A stretch of 46,553 bases of DNA from Bacteroidota bacterium (GTDB taxonomy: Bacteria; Bacteroidota; Bacteroidia; UBA7662; CANHCV01): the NCBI GenBank assembly GCA_947459245.1, contig CANHCV010000015.1:1-46553 (forward strand). Direction: 5' to 3'. Below the pieces are notes generated by a model. It was not told the origin of the DNA, searched no databases, and saw only the letters and a program-made list of their open reading frames with translations. Made by a program: the position numbers and the translations under genes. Every line of letters begins with the position of its first letter. Within the stretch, counting starts at the first letter, position 1. Positions 16,866 through 27,900 of this stretch are shown here, one piece after another.

Positions 16866-16902
16866 CGAACTGAAGTTTTTCGGGGAGGGTGAGGAGAATA
16901 AT

Positions 16903-17100
16903 TTATAAAGTTTTCAATTGAGTACCACAGTTGCGGCATCCTCCACCGCTGTCGCGCGTAATGTTATTGGTGCAACGAACGCCATTGCTTACGTTTTTGC
17001 ATCCCGATAAACCGCATTTTGGGCATCGATATAAAATACCTCCACAATTGGATCGACTTGTGTTGCTTGCTTTTGCAACATTACCATTACATGTAGCCAT
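16903..17100 (-). CDS. Small eight-cysteine zinc-ribbon-like protein
   Basis: A 65-residue protein without a signal peptide. Eight cysteines are at residues 4, 19, 26, 29, 34, 43, 55 and 58, including two CxxC pairs: CPKCG at 26-30 and CRNCG at 55-59. The arrangement suggests one or two structural zinc sites, as in zinc-ribbon or rubredoxin-like small proteins. The ATG at 17100 follows an A-rich tract typical of Bacteroidota start sites. A TAACTTTT box (17134-17141, one mismatch) lies upstream, overlapping the stop codon of the barrel-protein gene. It lies at the left edge of the giant-protein block, just inside the direct repeat. Function unknown. Confidence 0.65.
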   Translation of the reverse strand: MATCNGNVAKASNTSRSNCGGILYRCPKCGLSGCKNVSNGVRCTNNITRDSGGGCRNCGTQLKTL

Positions 17101-17138
17101 TTTTCTTTTTTTTAAAACGTTTAAAAATAAAGAAAAAG

Positions 17139-17801
17139 TTACATTCTTCCTCCATTGAAACGATGAAAAATAGAATAAGTCATTTGAACTGAAAAAACAG
17201 AGAAAACGGAATAGTTGGAAGACTTAGGAGAAACAAAGTTGCTATTCCTTATCCTTTTGATTAAAAAAGAAAGTTTTAACTCATTGCTTTCCATACTGCG
17301 ATTGTGATAGGCTGGACGAGCTCCAGAAAAGGTGATTCCATAAACCAAGGAGTTGTTCCATGGATTCTCTCCTAAATTTGAAAAGGACTGATTTCTATCG
17401 TAAATGAATTCACCGCCAATGGTTGGAGAAATTTCAAGTAACATTTTTGGCCTTCCGGTTTTCGAGAAATAGAGTGGAATTTTGGTGTCTAGAGGGATCA
17501 TGCCAATCAATGGAATAGACCATCTTTGAAAATTAGAATAGGGCTTCAAGGAATTGGTGTCACTGATAAACGAATTACCAAAGTATATTTTTTCTAATCC
17601 TAAATATCCGTAATTGCCCAGAGGTAAATGAATGCCAATGTTATTGTAGGTTCCAATTTTCTCTGTCGGCAAAACCTGGGGAATAGAAGTTCCCCAAATT
17701 CCCATTCCCGATTGAATGCCAACACCCCAACCAGATCGGTAAGCGACTTGTCCCTTGGCTAGCAAAGGAAAAATAATTGCTATTATAAAAAGTCTTCGCA
17801 T
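17139..17801 (-). CDS. Outer-membrane beta-barrel protein, unknown, co-operonic with PorP/SprF partner
   Basis: A 220-residue exported protein with signal peptide MRRLFIIAIIFPLLAKGQ. The mature part is Gly- and aromatic-rich (YRSGWGVGIQSGMGIWGTSI, YNNIGIHLPLGNYGYLGLEK), with amphipathic strands typical of an eight- to ten-stranded outer-membrane barrel. The last visible strand ends in MTYSIFHRFNGGRM. Its start lies 19 bp inside the 3' end of the PorP/SprF gene, so it is almost surely co-transcribed and possibly translationally coupled. Context suggests an accessory role in secreting or anchoring the giant surface protein, but no family is recognised and this is inference. Confidence 0.7.
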   Translation of the reverse strand: MRRLFIIAIIFPLLAKGQVAYRSGWGVGIQSGMGIWGTSIPQVLPTEKIGTYNNIGIHLPLGNYGYLGLEKIYFGNSFISDTNSLKPYSNFQRWSIPLIGMIPLDTKIPLYFSKTGRPKMLLEISPTIGGEFIYDRNQSFSNLGENPWNNSLVYGITFSGARPAYHNRSMESNELKLSFLIKRIRNSNFVSPKSSNYSVFSVFSVQMTYSIFHRFNGGRM

Positions 17802-18913
17802 TTTGTTTTCTTGTCTTGAAATGGAACATTTTTTCCATTGGTTCTCAATTTTCTATTCTTTCCTACAATAGGAAGCCTTATTCGATTTTTATACATCTCA
17901 CCTGGTCCATCACAGGTTACCCCATGAGGCATGGTAGCAAACCCAATTTCGTAGCTTGGGCCTAAGCCATTAAACCCAATCGCATTTGCGGTTAAATCGT
18001 AAGCGAAGCCAGCCTCAAAAGGATTTTTCACTTGTTTTAGCTCTTTTGCCTTGAAATTTTGAATTCGAACTGCCATTACTACCGCATCGGGATAATTTAG
18101 GTTCATTAAATAGGAATTCCATCGATAAAAAGCAGAAACAGTAAAGTAATCACTTTTTGCCATGATGCCGATTTGCCCCATTTCAAAACCTCCTTGTTTT
18201 TGTAAAATGAATTGAGGACTAACCGCTTGAATTAACCTACGGTATTCATTATTTGTTTGAAAGGTGTGCGAAAACGAACCGTGAAGCGTCCATGTGGTAT
18301 TCAAATTAACTTGATCGAAGCCAAGTAAACTTTCATCGGGTGAGGTAAGGTGCTTCACTGCTAATCCAATCAGCATTCCCTGGGTTTTATTGAAGTTGTT
18401 TCGATAAGCTATTCCAGTAGAAAAATCTGGTGCAAACCTGGAGTTAACAATAGGTAATGCTGCCGAAGGTTTGGTCACCCCAAAACGAGGATCCAATTGA
18501 TCACGATAGATTAGTTTGCTAAAATCAATGGTTCTATTGAATATGCTGGCTTGAAATCCGACATACAGCCTCGAGTTTTTACTCAATAACATATGGTAGG
18601 CATAGGTCCCAGTAAAAAATGTTCGCGTTAATACTCCATTTCCCTCTTCATTTCGATTCAGTGAAATTCCGTATGCACCATGAATGCCATCTTTTAATTT
18701 TTCATAACTAGCAAAGGCATATTGGTAGTTCTGGTACAATCTTGTCCATTGAGATTTATACATTAGACTGATTCGATCACAACCATTAGCTGTTCCCGCT
18801 AGGGCGGGATTAAATTGAATTGGAGCTAAATAATACTGCGAGAAAAAGGCGTCTTGAGCTGAAATCGACCAGCTAATTCCTGTCAAAATAAAAATAATCA
18901 ACGTTCTCATCAT
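17783..18913 (-). CDS. PorP/SprF-family T9SS membrane protein
   Basis: A 376-residue outer-membrane protein of the PorP/SprF family. The signal peptide MMRTLIIFILTGISWSISAQ is followed directly by the family hallmark DAFFSQYYLAPIQFNPALAG, then ISLMYKSQWTRL. The rest is barrel-like. In Flavobacterium johnsoniae, SprF is encoded just downstream of the giant adhesin SprB and is needed for its secretion or surface attachment. Partners of this type accompany type B CTD cargo. Here the gene starts through an ATGA overlap with the giant-protein gene, the same gene order, so a dedicated partner role is well supported by context. Confidence 0.92.
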   Translation of the reverse strand: MMRTLIIFILTGISWSISAQDAFFSQYYLAPIQFNPALAGTANGCDRISLMYKSQWTRLYQNYQYAFASYEKLKDGIHGAYGISLNRNEEGNGVLTRTFFTGTYAYHMLLSKNSRLYVGFQASIFNRTIDFSKLIYRDQLDPRFGVTKPSAALPIVNSRFAPDFSTGIAYRNNFNKTQGMLIGLAVKHLTSPDESLLGFDQVNLNTTWTLHGSFSHTFQTNNEYRRLIQAVSPQFILQKQGGFEMGQIGIMAKSDYFTVSAFYRWNSYLMNLNYPDAVVMAVRIQNFKAKELKQVKNPFEAGFAYDLTANAIGFNGLGPSYEIGFATMPHGVTCDGPGEMYKNRIRLPIVGKNRKLRTNGKNVPFQDKKTKCEDFL

Positions 18914-21900
18914 CGAATCATTTGAAATGTACCAACACGTTTTTCCAAAGAAGAATTACCAGCTTTTTCTTTCCAATCTTTTCCATTGAGGCATTTTGCT
19001 TCAATTTTATAAATGTAAGTATCTAAGGGAAGTAACTTGTCGTAGCCTGGTTTGAAATGATGTTTACCATCCCATCCAATATCCATCGGTATACTTCCAT
19101 CTGGATTTAACTGAGTGGTTCGATACAATAATTCTCCCCAACTGCTGTAAACCTCCAATTTATATGATTCAAATCCCGATCCAACAGCATTAAACAAATT
19201 GACCTCACTTGGGCCTTCCGGTTGAAATGCATTCGGAACCTTCATAAAGCAATCCACCCAGTTCAATCGAATTCGTTTTGTTATGGAATCAATACAACCA
19301 GTGGTGTCTCCGGTAACCACCAATTTTACATTGTACCATCCGGTATCTCGGTAAGCGTGTGCTGCATTCTTCCCGAAACCAACATTACCATCACCAAAAA
19401 ACCACTGAGAAGAATAAGGATCACCCTTGGTGCGATTCGTAAATCGGAAAGTTCGGAAGGGTAACCACTTCTCTAAACTATCAACATCAAAATTAGCAAT
19501 CGGTTTCTCATAAACCCGAATGAAAGCAGACTTCACAATGGTGTCATCACAACCAAACATTCCAACCGCCCTTAAGGTAACTGTGTAGGTTCCCGGTTTG
19601 GAGGTAAAGTAGGTCGAAGGCGAGAAGGTGCTGCTCTGTAACCCATTTCCAAAATCCCATTGAGCACTATCCGAAAACAAACTTAAATTATTGAATTTAA
19701 CACGAACCGTATCGCATCCTTTGGTTAAATCGGCAGTAAACTCAGCCTTTGCACGTTTACCGATGAAGATGATTTTTGAGGCACTGTCAATGCATCCGTA
19801 ATCCGATTGAACCAATAAAGATGACCAATATGCTCTTGGTTTACTGTAGAAATGACTTGGTGTGAAATTGGTATCAATCAATGAACTATCTCCAAAATTC
19901 CAGAAATAAGAGTTCGTTCCTGAGAAAATCTGACTCTGGTTCGTGAATCGAATGAGACCAGCACCTGTACAAATTCGATTGGTGTCGACGGAATACTGAG
20001 CTTTCGGTTTAGGACGGACATAGAAAGTCATGCTGTCTGTATCCGATAAACATAAGTATTGATTGGTGGTAATCAGAATCAATTGATAAGGTGTTGAAGA
20101 TTGAGGAATCGGATTGAAATTAGGATTGACACCAACAATATCTTTTACGGTTACGCCATTATTGGTTAAAATCCATCGATTTCGGAAGGACTGGTGTCCT
20201 CTGGAACTATCAACCGGGTTGAAAATAAATGGTTCACAGTGATTAGTTGCTATTCTGCCAAGTCTCGATTTTGGATTGTACCAAACAATTCTTGTTCCAC
20301 TTAATGTGTCCTTACAACCGTAAACCGAAGTAGAAATTAAGGTATCGAAATAAGTGCTATCCCTAAAATTCTGATTGGTAAATGTGAAGGTAGGACTGCT
20401 ACCATTCGAAGTCCATTGATTGATTTTCCAGAGGTAAGTCACCGGTTGTTGGCCAATGGTAGAATTCGTAAATGTCGTAGTAGTATTGGGACAAACCTGA
20501 TCATTGATGGGTGTAAATGCAGTTAATGGTCTCGGATGCGTCGTGATGCTCGTTGTCGCAGAATCTCGACAACCTCGTGCATCCGTCATTTTTACTTCAA
20601 AAATATAGGTGGTATCTCGGTCGCCCTTTCGATCAAGGAAGTTAACCAAAGTACTTGAAGAATTAGGGTTATTCAAGTTCATTAAATAATTCCCCAAACT
20701 AGAACTCCAAGTATAACTCGCACCGTTTTGCGTTCCTAAATTGGTTAAAGTTGTACTAAACGGTACGCAAAGGTTGGAGGCATGAGAGGCAATTAAAACC
20801 TTGGGTCTTGGTTTCATCCATAGATCTTTAAGTGCAGTATCGGTACATCCCGAAGCTGTAGTAATTACCTGGATTAATTGATACCTCGTTACTCCAACTC
20901 CTTGTGAATCTGGGAAATTAATAAAAGTTGTAGTTGATGTAGGATTGCTAATTGCAGCTGCCGGTTGGTTAACGATCCAACTCCATTGTACACCACCAAC
21001 CACAGCAGGCAATGCTCTGCCTGGAGTTTGATTGTAATTCAACGAAATAAATCCACCCGCACAAACGGAATCTATACCGGTAATATTGGCCTGTGGTTTT
21101 GGATAGGTTACAAAATTTTGTGTAACACTACTTGAGCACCCCGTAGTGGGTTGTACCACCCTTAAAGTAATGCTCTCATTGTTGTTGGACGTAGAATTGT
21201 TCGTCCAAACGGTTCGAATTCTTGGAGAAGAGGTTGGAGTACTAGGGAAAATGAAACTTCCATTGGAAGATCCTAAGCTCCAAAAATGGTTCAATAATGC
21301 CGGAGACGAATTCGAAGTTGCACCCATTTGAAGTGGCGAACAGCCCTGTAAACTATCTAAAACAAAACTCGCAACCGGATTGGGATGAGTTCTGAAAATA
21401 ATTGTTTCAGTGTCGGATCCACAATTAAACATCGAAAAAGCAACCAGTGAAACAGTAAATGAATCGTTTGGAGTTGGGAAGTTGTAGCCTGGGAAATTGG
21501 GAACTGCTTGGATTGCAGTAATGGGCGAACCGTTCACCAACCATTGAAAAGACACGTTGGTGGTAGGTAGGGTATTAACGGTAAAATGAGAGTTATTCAA
21601 TTGAATGGGCGCACAACTCGGTGTAACAAAATTGCTACTGAAACTAGAAATAGGTTTTGGATAAACGGTTTTGTTTCCAGAAATCGTGTCCTTACATCCA
21701 AAAGCCGAAGTGCTGAACAACGTGTCAAAATAATTGATTGGATTAATGGTGTTATTCCTGAAAGGATGAACAAAATTCACAGAAGTACTTGTCCAACTTC
21801 TGTTGGCTGAGTCAATTTTCCATAAATAAGTCATCGGCTGTTCACCAATGGAAAGATTGTTGTAAGTATAATTGCCCGGACAGATCGTTTCGATGAGGTT

Positions 21901-24900
21901 TGTATAATCATTCAACGGTCTCGGATGAGTTATGACTTGTGTTTGAGCATTATTTGTGCATCCCCTTAGGTCGGTCATCGTTACCGAATATCGGAAGGTG
22001 TCTAATCTCACCCCCTGTCGATCAAAATAGAATAAACGAAGGGAGTCTGAAGAATTCGGATTGAAAACAGAACCTGCAACCGGGGTAGAGGTTGTCCAAG
22101 AATACGAAGCTCCAATTTGATTGGAATCATTCTTGAAGGTAACCGTAGCAGGTACGCAAATCTCTTTTAAAGGATCTGTAAAGGCTATCACCGGAAGCGG
22201 CTTTAAAAAGATGGATTTTTCAATGGTATCCTTACACCCATGAATGGTTGAAACCTCAAGCTTTAAATTGTGCCTACTAACAAACCTGCCTTTTACGGTA
22301 TTGAATTGAATGGAAGAAGCAGAATCATTAGGGCGAAGGATACTTCCGTAGTTATTTGGATTGGATGCCCAAAACCATCGATAACTTTGAATAGCCGGTG
22401 GAATGGAGTCCCCATCAAAGGCAATTTGAATGGAATCTCCGGCACACAATGAATCCCTTGAAACAATTCCAGCGTGTGGTTTTGGGTAAATCTTTATGGT
22501 TTTCCAGCTGGTATCACTGCAACCCGTTAGCGGGTTTCGAACCATTAACCAAATCGTATCAATAACGGTGGTATCCGTTAAATTAACCCAGTTGGTGCCT
22601 AAGAGAGGTTTTGAGGTGGAGGAATAACCCGGATTAAAACTTCCACTCCTTCCGAGAATCCATTGGTAATTTACCACACCAGGAACAGCCCTACCTCGAA
22701 TCATGGTAAAGTGCGGAGTGCATCCCGAATCAATATCAATATCAAACTGAGAAATCGGATTGGGGTAGGTAAAGAAGGTTTTTTCAGAAGAATCGGCCGA
22801 ACAGCCATTTTTACTTTGAACTACCAATTTGATGGTTACTTGGCTATTTGGCAATGAAAATTGAAATCCAGGAAAGGCGGAATTGGTATTCGGACCTGAT
22901 ATTAAGGAATCATTGGCATACCAAGTGAAGGAAGAATTGGCATCGGGATATTGGGTTACTGAAACATCCGATGGCAAAATGGCAAATGGGGCACAATGAC
23001 TATCCGGTATGTTAATTCCGACAGTTGCTTTTGCTTTGGGATAAATGGTAATGGTATCGTAGGCAAAACCAATACATGGTTGATTGGTGTTTACTTTAAG
23101 TCGCACCAAATAACGTGTCGGATTGACCGAGCCGCTAGAACCGTAAAAGGTGGTATTGTAATCTTTTGAAGTACTCACCACGGTGAAATTCCCAGTTATC
23201 CCAGAATCTATGGCCCATTCATACGCCAAAACATTTTGCGGCCCTGTAAATTGCGTGGTATTGGTGAATTGTACTTGATGTGGGCCGCAGGAATCTTTTT
23301 TGGAAACCGTAAACTGGGCTCTTGGTCCTTCATAAACCCTTACATTCGTATAGGCCGTATTGCTACAACCCAAGGCATTGAAAACAACCAATTGAACTTG
23401 GAAAACTCCCCAGTTTTGGTACATGTGACTTACGGGCGAACCAATTCCGGTTCCGCCATCTCCAAAGTTCCATAAACTTTGAGAAGGAATGGAACCGGTG
23501 GAGAGATCATTAAAGGTGGCCAAAAATGGACTGCAATCATTCGGCCCTGCATTGCTGCCAATGATGGCCGTTGGGATGGGTTGAATGGTAATGTTTACCG
23601 TGGCGGTATCGTAACAGAAAATACCAATGGGTACGCCCATGGAGTCCAAAATTTGTCGGCTCACCACCAAAGAAATGGTGTAACTCCCAGGTGTGGAATA
23701 AACGTATTTCGGATTTGAACCCAAGGTGTTTTTCCAACCTGTACCATCTCCAAAGTTCCATTGGTAGGTGCTGGCATTGAGACTCGAACTGCCAGTCAAA
23801 ATCACCGAATCCCCTGGACAGAAATTCAAACGGTTGACGTTAATAACAGCTGTAGGTTTTGGGAAAACATAAACTGTATCAAAGAAGGTCGTATCCGAAC
23901 AGCCGTTAGACGCCCTCATGCTCACTTCAAAGGTTCCAACCCTTGAATATTGGTGATAAATAACATTTGCTCCCGGTTGAAGTGTGGTAATTGCTGTAGT
24001 GCCATCACCAAAATTCCAGAAAAAGGTTGTTGCTCCACTACTGGTATTAACGAAACCAACATTTCCACTTTCACAGTGGTATTTTTGACCAGAAATAACC
24101 GACATTCCCGCTTGAATGGTATTCGGGGTTATCAATACCGTATCACTCATGAAATCAACACCGCAAGCGTTGGTGGCAGTTAACTTGATCCAATACTTGG
24201 TAGGTTGGGTTACATATGGGTAATAGCGAATCGGATCAACGGTATTGGTTGTTGTTGTAAAAGATGCGGTATCCGAGAATTCCCATTGGTAAATGTTTGG
24301 CTCGCCACGGGAATTGTTAAATAGGGTAACAAACTTGGGAGCGCATCCTGTTTTCGGATTCGGAGTAAACAAGGCCGTTGGTTTGGGACGTACTGTTATG
24401 GTATCCCAAAGCGTATCCGAAGCACAACGGTTTTTAACAATCAATCGAACGTAGTATTTTTTATCAAACCCATTCAAAATATCAGCACTTAAGGTATTTA
24501 TTCCAGGATTGAAATTGGTGCTGGTAATTGGGGTGATTTGAGGCAAAACCGTATCCACATTACCAATTTCCCAAGCATAGGTTACTTGAATATTGGTGGT
24601 TTGATTGGTGATGCTTAAGTTCACAGGACCGCATTTTGAGGTGTCAGATAACGTGAACTTCGCTTTCGGCTTTTCTAAAACTTCAACTTGGAAGGTGTCC
24701 GTGCTAACTCCACATGGATTAACCCCTTTCAATTTAACCGTGTAAATTCCTTCTTTGGAATAGGAGTGATATACCGTGGTATCACGTGTGGTAATGAGAG
24801 AATCACCATCCCCGAAATACCAGGTGAACGTATCGATTGATCCGTAACTGCGATTAAAGAAAGTATCGGTAACAAAAGCTTGATTTCCCAAGCAGAAAAA

Positions 24901-27900
24901 GGTGTCTTTCACCGCGAATTTAGCAACCGGTCCTGGTCTAACAATGACCGAATCCCTAACATTCTCCTCGCAACCAAAATGAGTAACCACTTTCAAGTTG
25001 AAGAAGATGGTCGAGTCCGCGTTGAAAGGTGTTGGGAAGGTGAAGGAAGTGGTAGTATCAGTGGAAGTATTGCTCGAAGAAAAATTCCATAACAAGTTGG
25101 TCCTTAGAGTAGAAGTGTCGTTGAATTGAACCGTTAATGGGCCGCAACCAATCGTGGGCGTAAAGCTATAAACGGGCCTTGGTTGCGGATGAATCTTGAT
25201 TTCTCTTTTTGTACTATCTACACACCCGTTCGCCGAGGTGTTAAACAACGTAATCGTGTAAACTTCATCCACTAAACCCGTGTTTTTGGGAAATCCAAAA
25301 ATGGGTTGCGTGGAAGTCGGATTGGAAATGCTTACCAACAGTGAATTGACCGACCAACCAATTTGGGAAGTGGAATACAACGATTGGTAGCTAACCGAAG
25401 CCGTATCCGGTCCGCATTTGGTGGTGTCGTTAAACTCAAATCTCGAAATCGGACGGGTTGAAACAATAAATGATTTCGACACACTATCGATACACCCTTG
25501 GAACGATTTGGCAATGAGTTTTAAGGCATCCGTTCGATCAATTCCAGAAGTATTATCTTGGAAAATGAAGGTAGTGTTTGAATTGAAAAGGGTGTCTTTC
25601 CATGTATTTTTTCGAATGGATAAGTTAGTAGTACCAAAAGTCCAAAGCAAAGAGTCAATCCGAGGTGGAGAAAGTGGGATATAAGTAGCCAAACCACTAT
25701 CCGGGAAACAATATCTTGGGTTGGAAAATGAAAAATCAGGTCTTGGAAGCGGGAAAACGGTAAACGGATGTTCCACCGAATCTTTACAGCCGCTACTGGC
25801 ATCTCCAACAATCAGTTTTACGTTGTATTTCTGATCTACATTTCCGGAGTTAAGCCCAACCAAAGTATTGGTAATTCCGGAATTGTTACTACCGGTAACG
25901 CCAACAGGTAAGATCCATTGGTGTGAAACACCTGCAGGGGTGGATAAGCTTCTAACTTGAACGGAATACGGAGTACAACCCGAAGAATCATTAACAAAGT
26001 CGAAGAAAGGTTTGGGGTTGTCTTTGGTTTGGTAAATCCGTACCATTGTGTCGTTTTTACACCCCCATTTGCTTTGGGCTATCAATCGAATTTTCAAGGT
26101 TTGATTGGCCACTTGTAAGGTTTCGGTTGGCAAAGTGGTTCCGCTACTAATGGGAACCCACGTGCCCGAAACATCTTCTTTCTCCCAAATATTTCCTGAA
26201 TTGGTGGTGGGGTATTGCAGGAAGGTATCGATGGTAATAATGAAAGGGGCGCAATTGACGTATTTACTGGAAGAAAAGAATGCCTTGGCATCGGGTTTTA
26301 CCAAAATGGACTTTTCCAAGGAATCGGTGCAGCCATAATCACTGTGAATGATCAGTTTTACATACTGACTTGCAGTATCGATTCCTGGGTTGAAAAAAGG
26401 AAGCGTCGTGGTGTCAAATTGCCCAGTTGAGGTTTGAAAATTGTTTTTGGTCCAAGTTAAAGAAAAACGATTCAAAGACTTTTGGAATTGACTTGCCTGT
26501 GCATTAAAAAACAAAGAATTGGAATCACAAATGGAATCTTGATTGGTGATTTGGACATCCGGTAACGGATGCCAAGTGATTTGTCTGCCAATGGTATCAG
26601 CACATTGATTTTGGTTTTTCACCACCAAGAAAATGGAATCCAATCGATCAAATTGACCTTTGAAAATATTGGTGTTTACCCGTACAGCAATGCTATCTGA
26701 ACTGATTTTTTGAATGGTGTCAAGACCATTATTGGAGGACCAAATTCGTTGGATCCGATTAATGGAATTATCTCGAAGGGTAATGAATCCAGGAACACAA
26801 GAGGAACTGTCATCCAATTTGAAAAATGCTGTAGGACGAGCAAAATGAGTTAGTTGTACCACCGTGGTATCAGCACACCCAACCAAAGTTTTACTGATAA
26901 TGGTCACTCGATATTGAGCGTCCACACCTTGGTTTTCTCCGAAATGGTAGGTCATCCCGGTGGAAATAGCCAAGGTATCTATAAGCGGGAAATGATAAAA
27001 ATGGGTGGTGGCAATGGGAGGACTTCCCGCCGCAGCCGTAGGTGAAATGCTGATGCTGTTGAACGGACAGACGGCAGGATTGGGGATAGCAACCAGAGAA
27101 GGTTTGGGATTGATGACGATGTTTTGGATGGTTGAATTACTACACTGGAAGGTTCCACTTCCAACTTTTACCATCATTTTTACAGGGATAATGATGGGTG
27201 CATTGGTGGGGTTGTTAAACAAAACGGTAACCACCGTTGAATTGGAATTGGTATTCACCAAGGTACCGTAAGGTCCGAAATCCCAGGTATGAACGAGCCC
27301 GGGATCGGAGGTGCTGGTGAAAGTGATTGTTCTTGGGCTACAACCTTGTGTTTCGCTTGCAGTAAACGATGCTACCGGGTTGGGAATGGTTCGGAAAGCC
27401 ATGGTGGTGTCGGCATTTTTACACCCATATTTGGAAATTCCTACTAACTTGATGTAATTGATATCGTTTGCATTGGGAATCGTAGCTCCCGGGAAATTAA
27501 AAGTGGTACCCAAAAGGGTCTGCGTAATGGGTGGTGTTGAATTGATTTGGTACCATTCCTGTCCTGAATTGGCAAATGGGAAAGATAAAATCTTGGCCGG
27601 GTCGATAACAATGGGGAATGGAGCGCAAGCAACGGTGTTCAGCGGTGGGGTGATTCCCACAAACGAATTCGGACGCACAAAAACTTGGGTGGTATCGCTG
27701 TTCACACAACCAAAGGAACTGGTTGCTACCACTTTGATGGTTTCAAACGTGGTTTGTTGGGTTTGATTGAAAAATCGGCGAGTAAAGCTATCGATTGTAG
27801 CCCCAACGCTATCAATTCCATTGCTGCTCCACTGGTAAGTTGCAGGAGTTTGAAGGACCGATGTAGATGTTCGGAAAGTACTGGTATTGCTATCGCAAAC

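Noticed and set aside
17101-17138. Near-palindrome TTTTAAAACGTTTAAAA as an operator
   Set aside because: It is imperfect by one base, in a very A/T-rich tract, and could arise by chance; no supporting second copy was seen.
23236-24183. Several 60-80-codon plus-strand frames opposite the giant gene
   Set aside because: They reflect repeated codon patterns of the PKD modules on the minus strand and have no conserved features.
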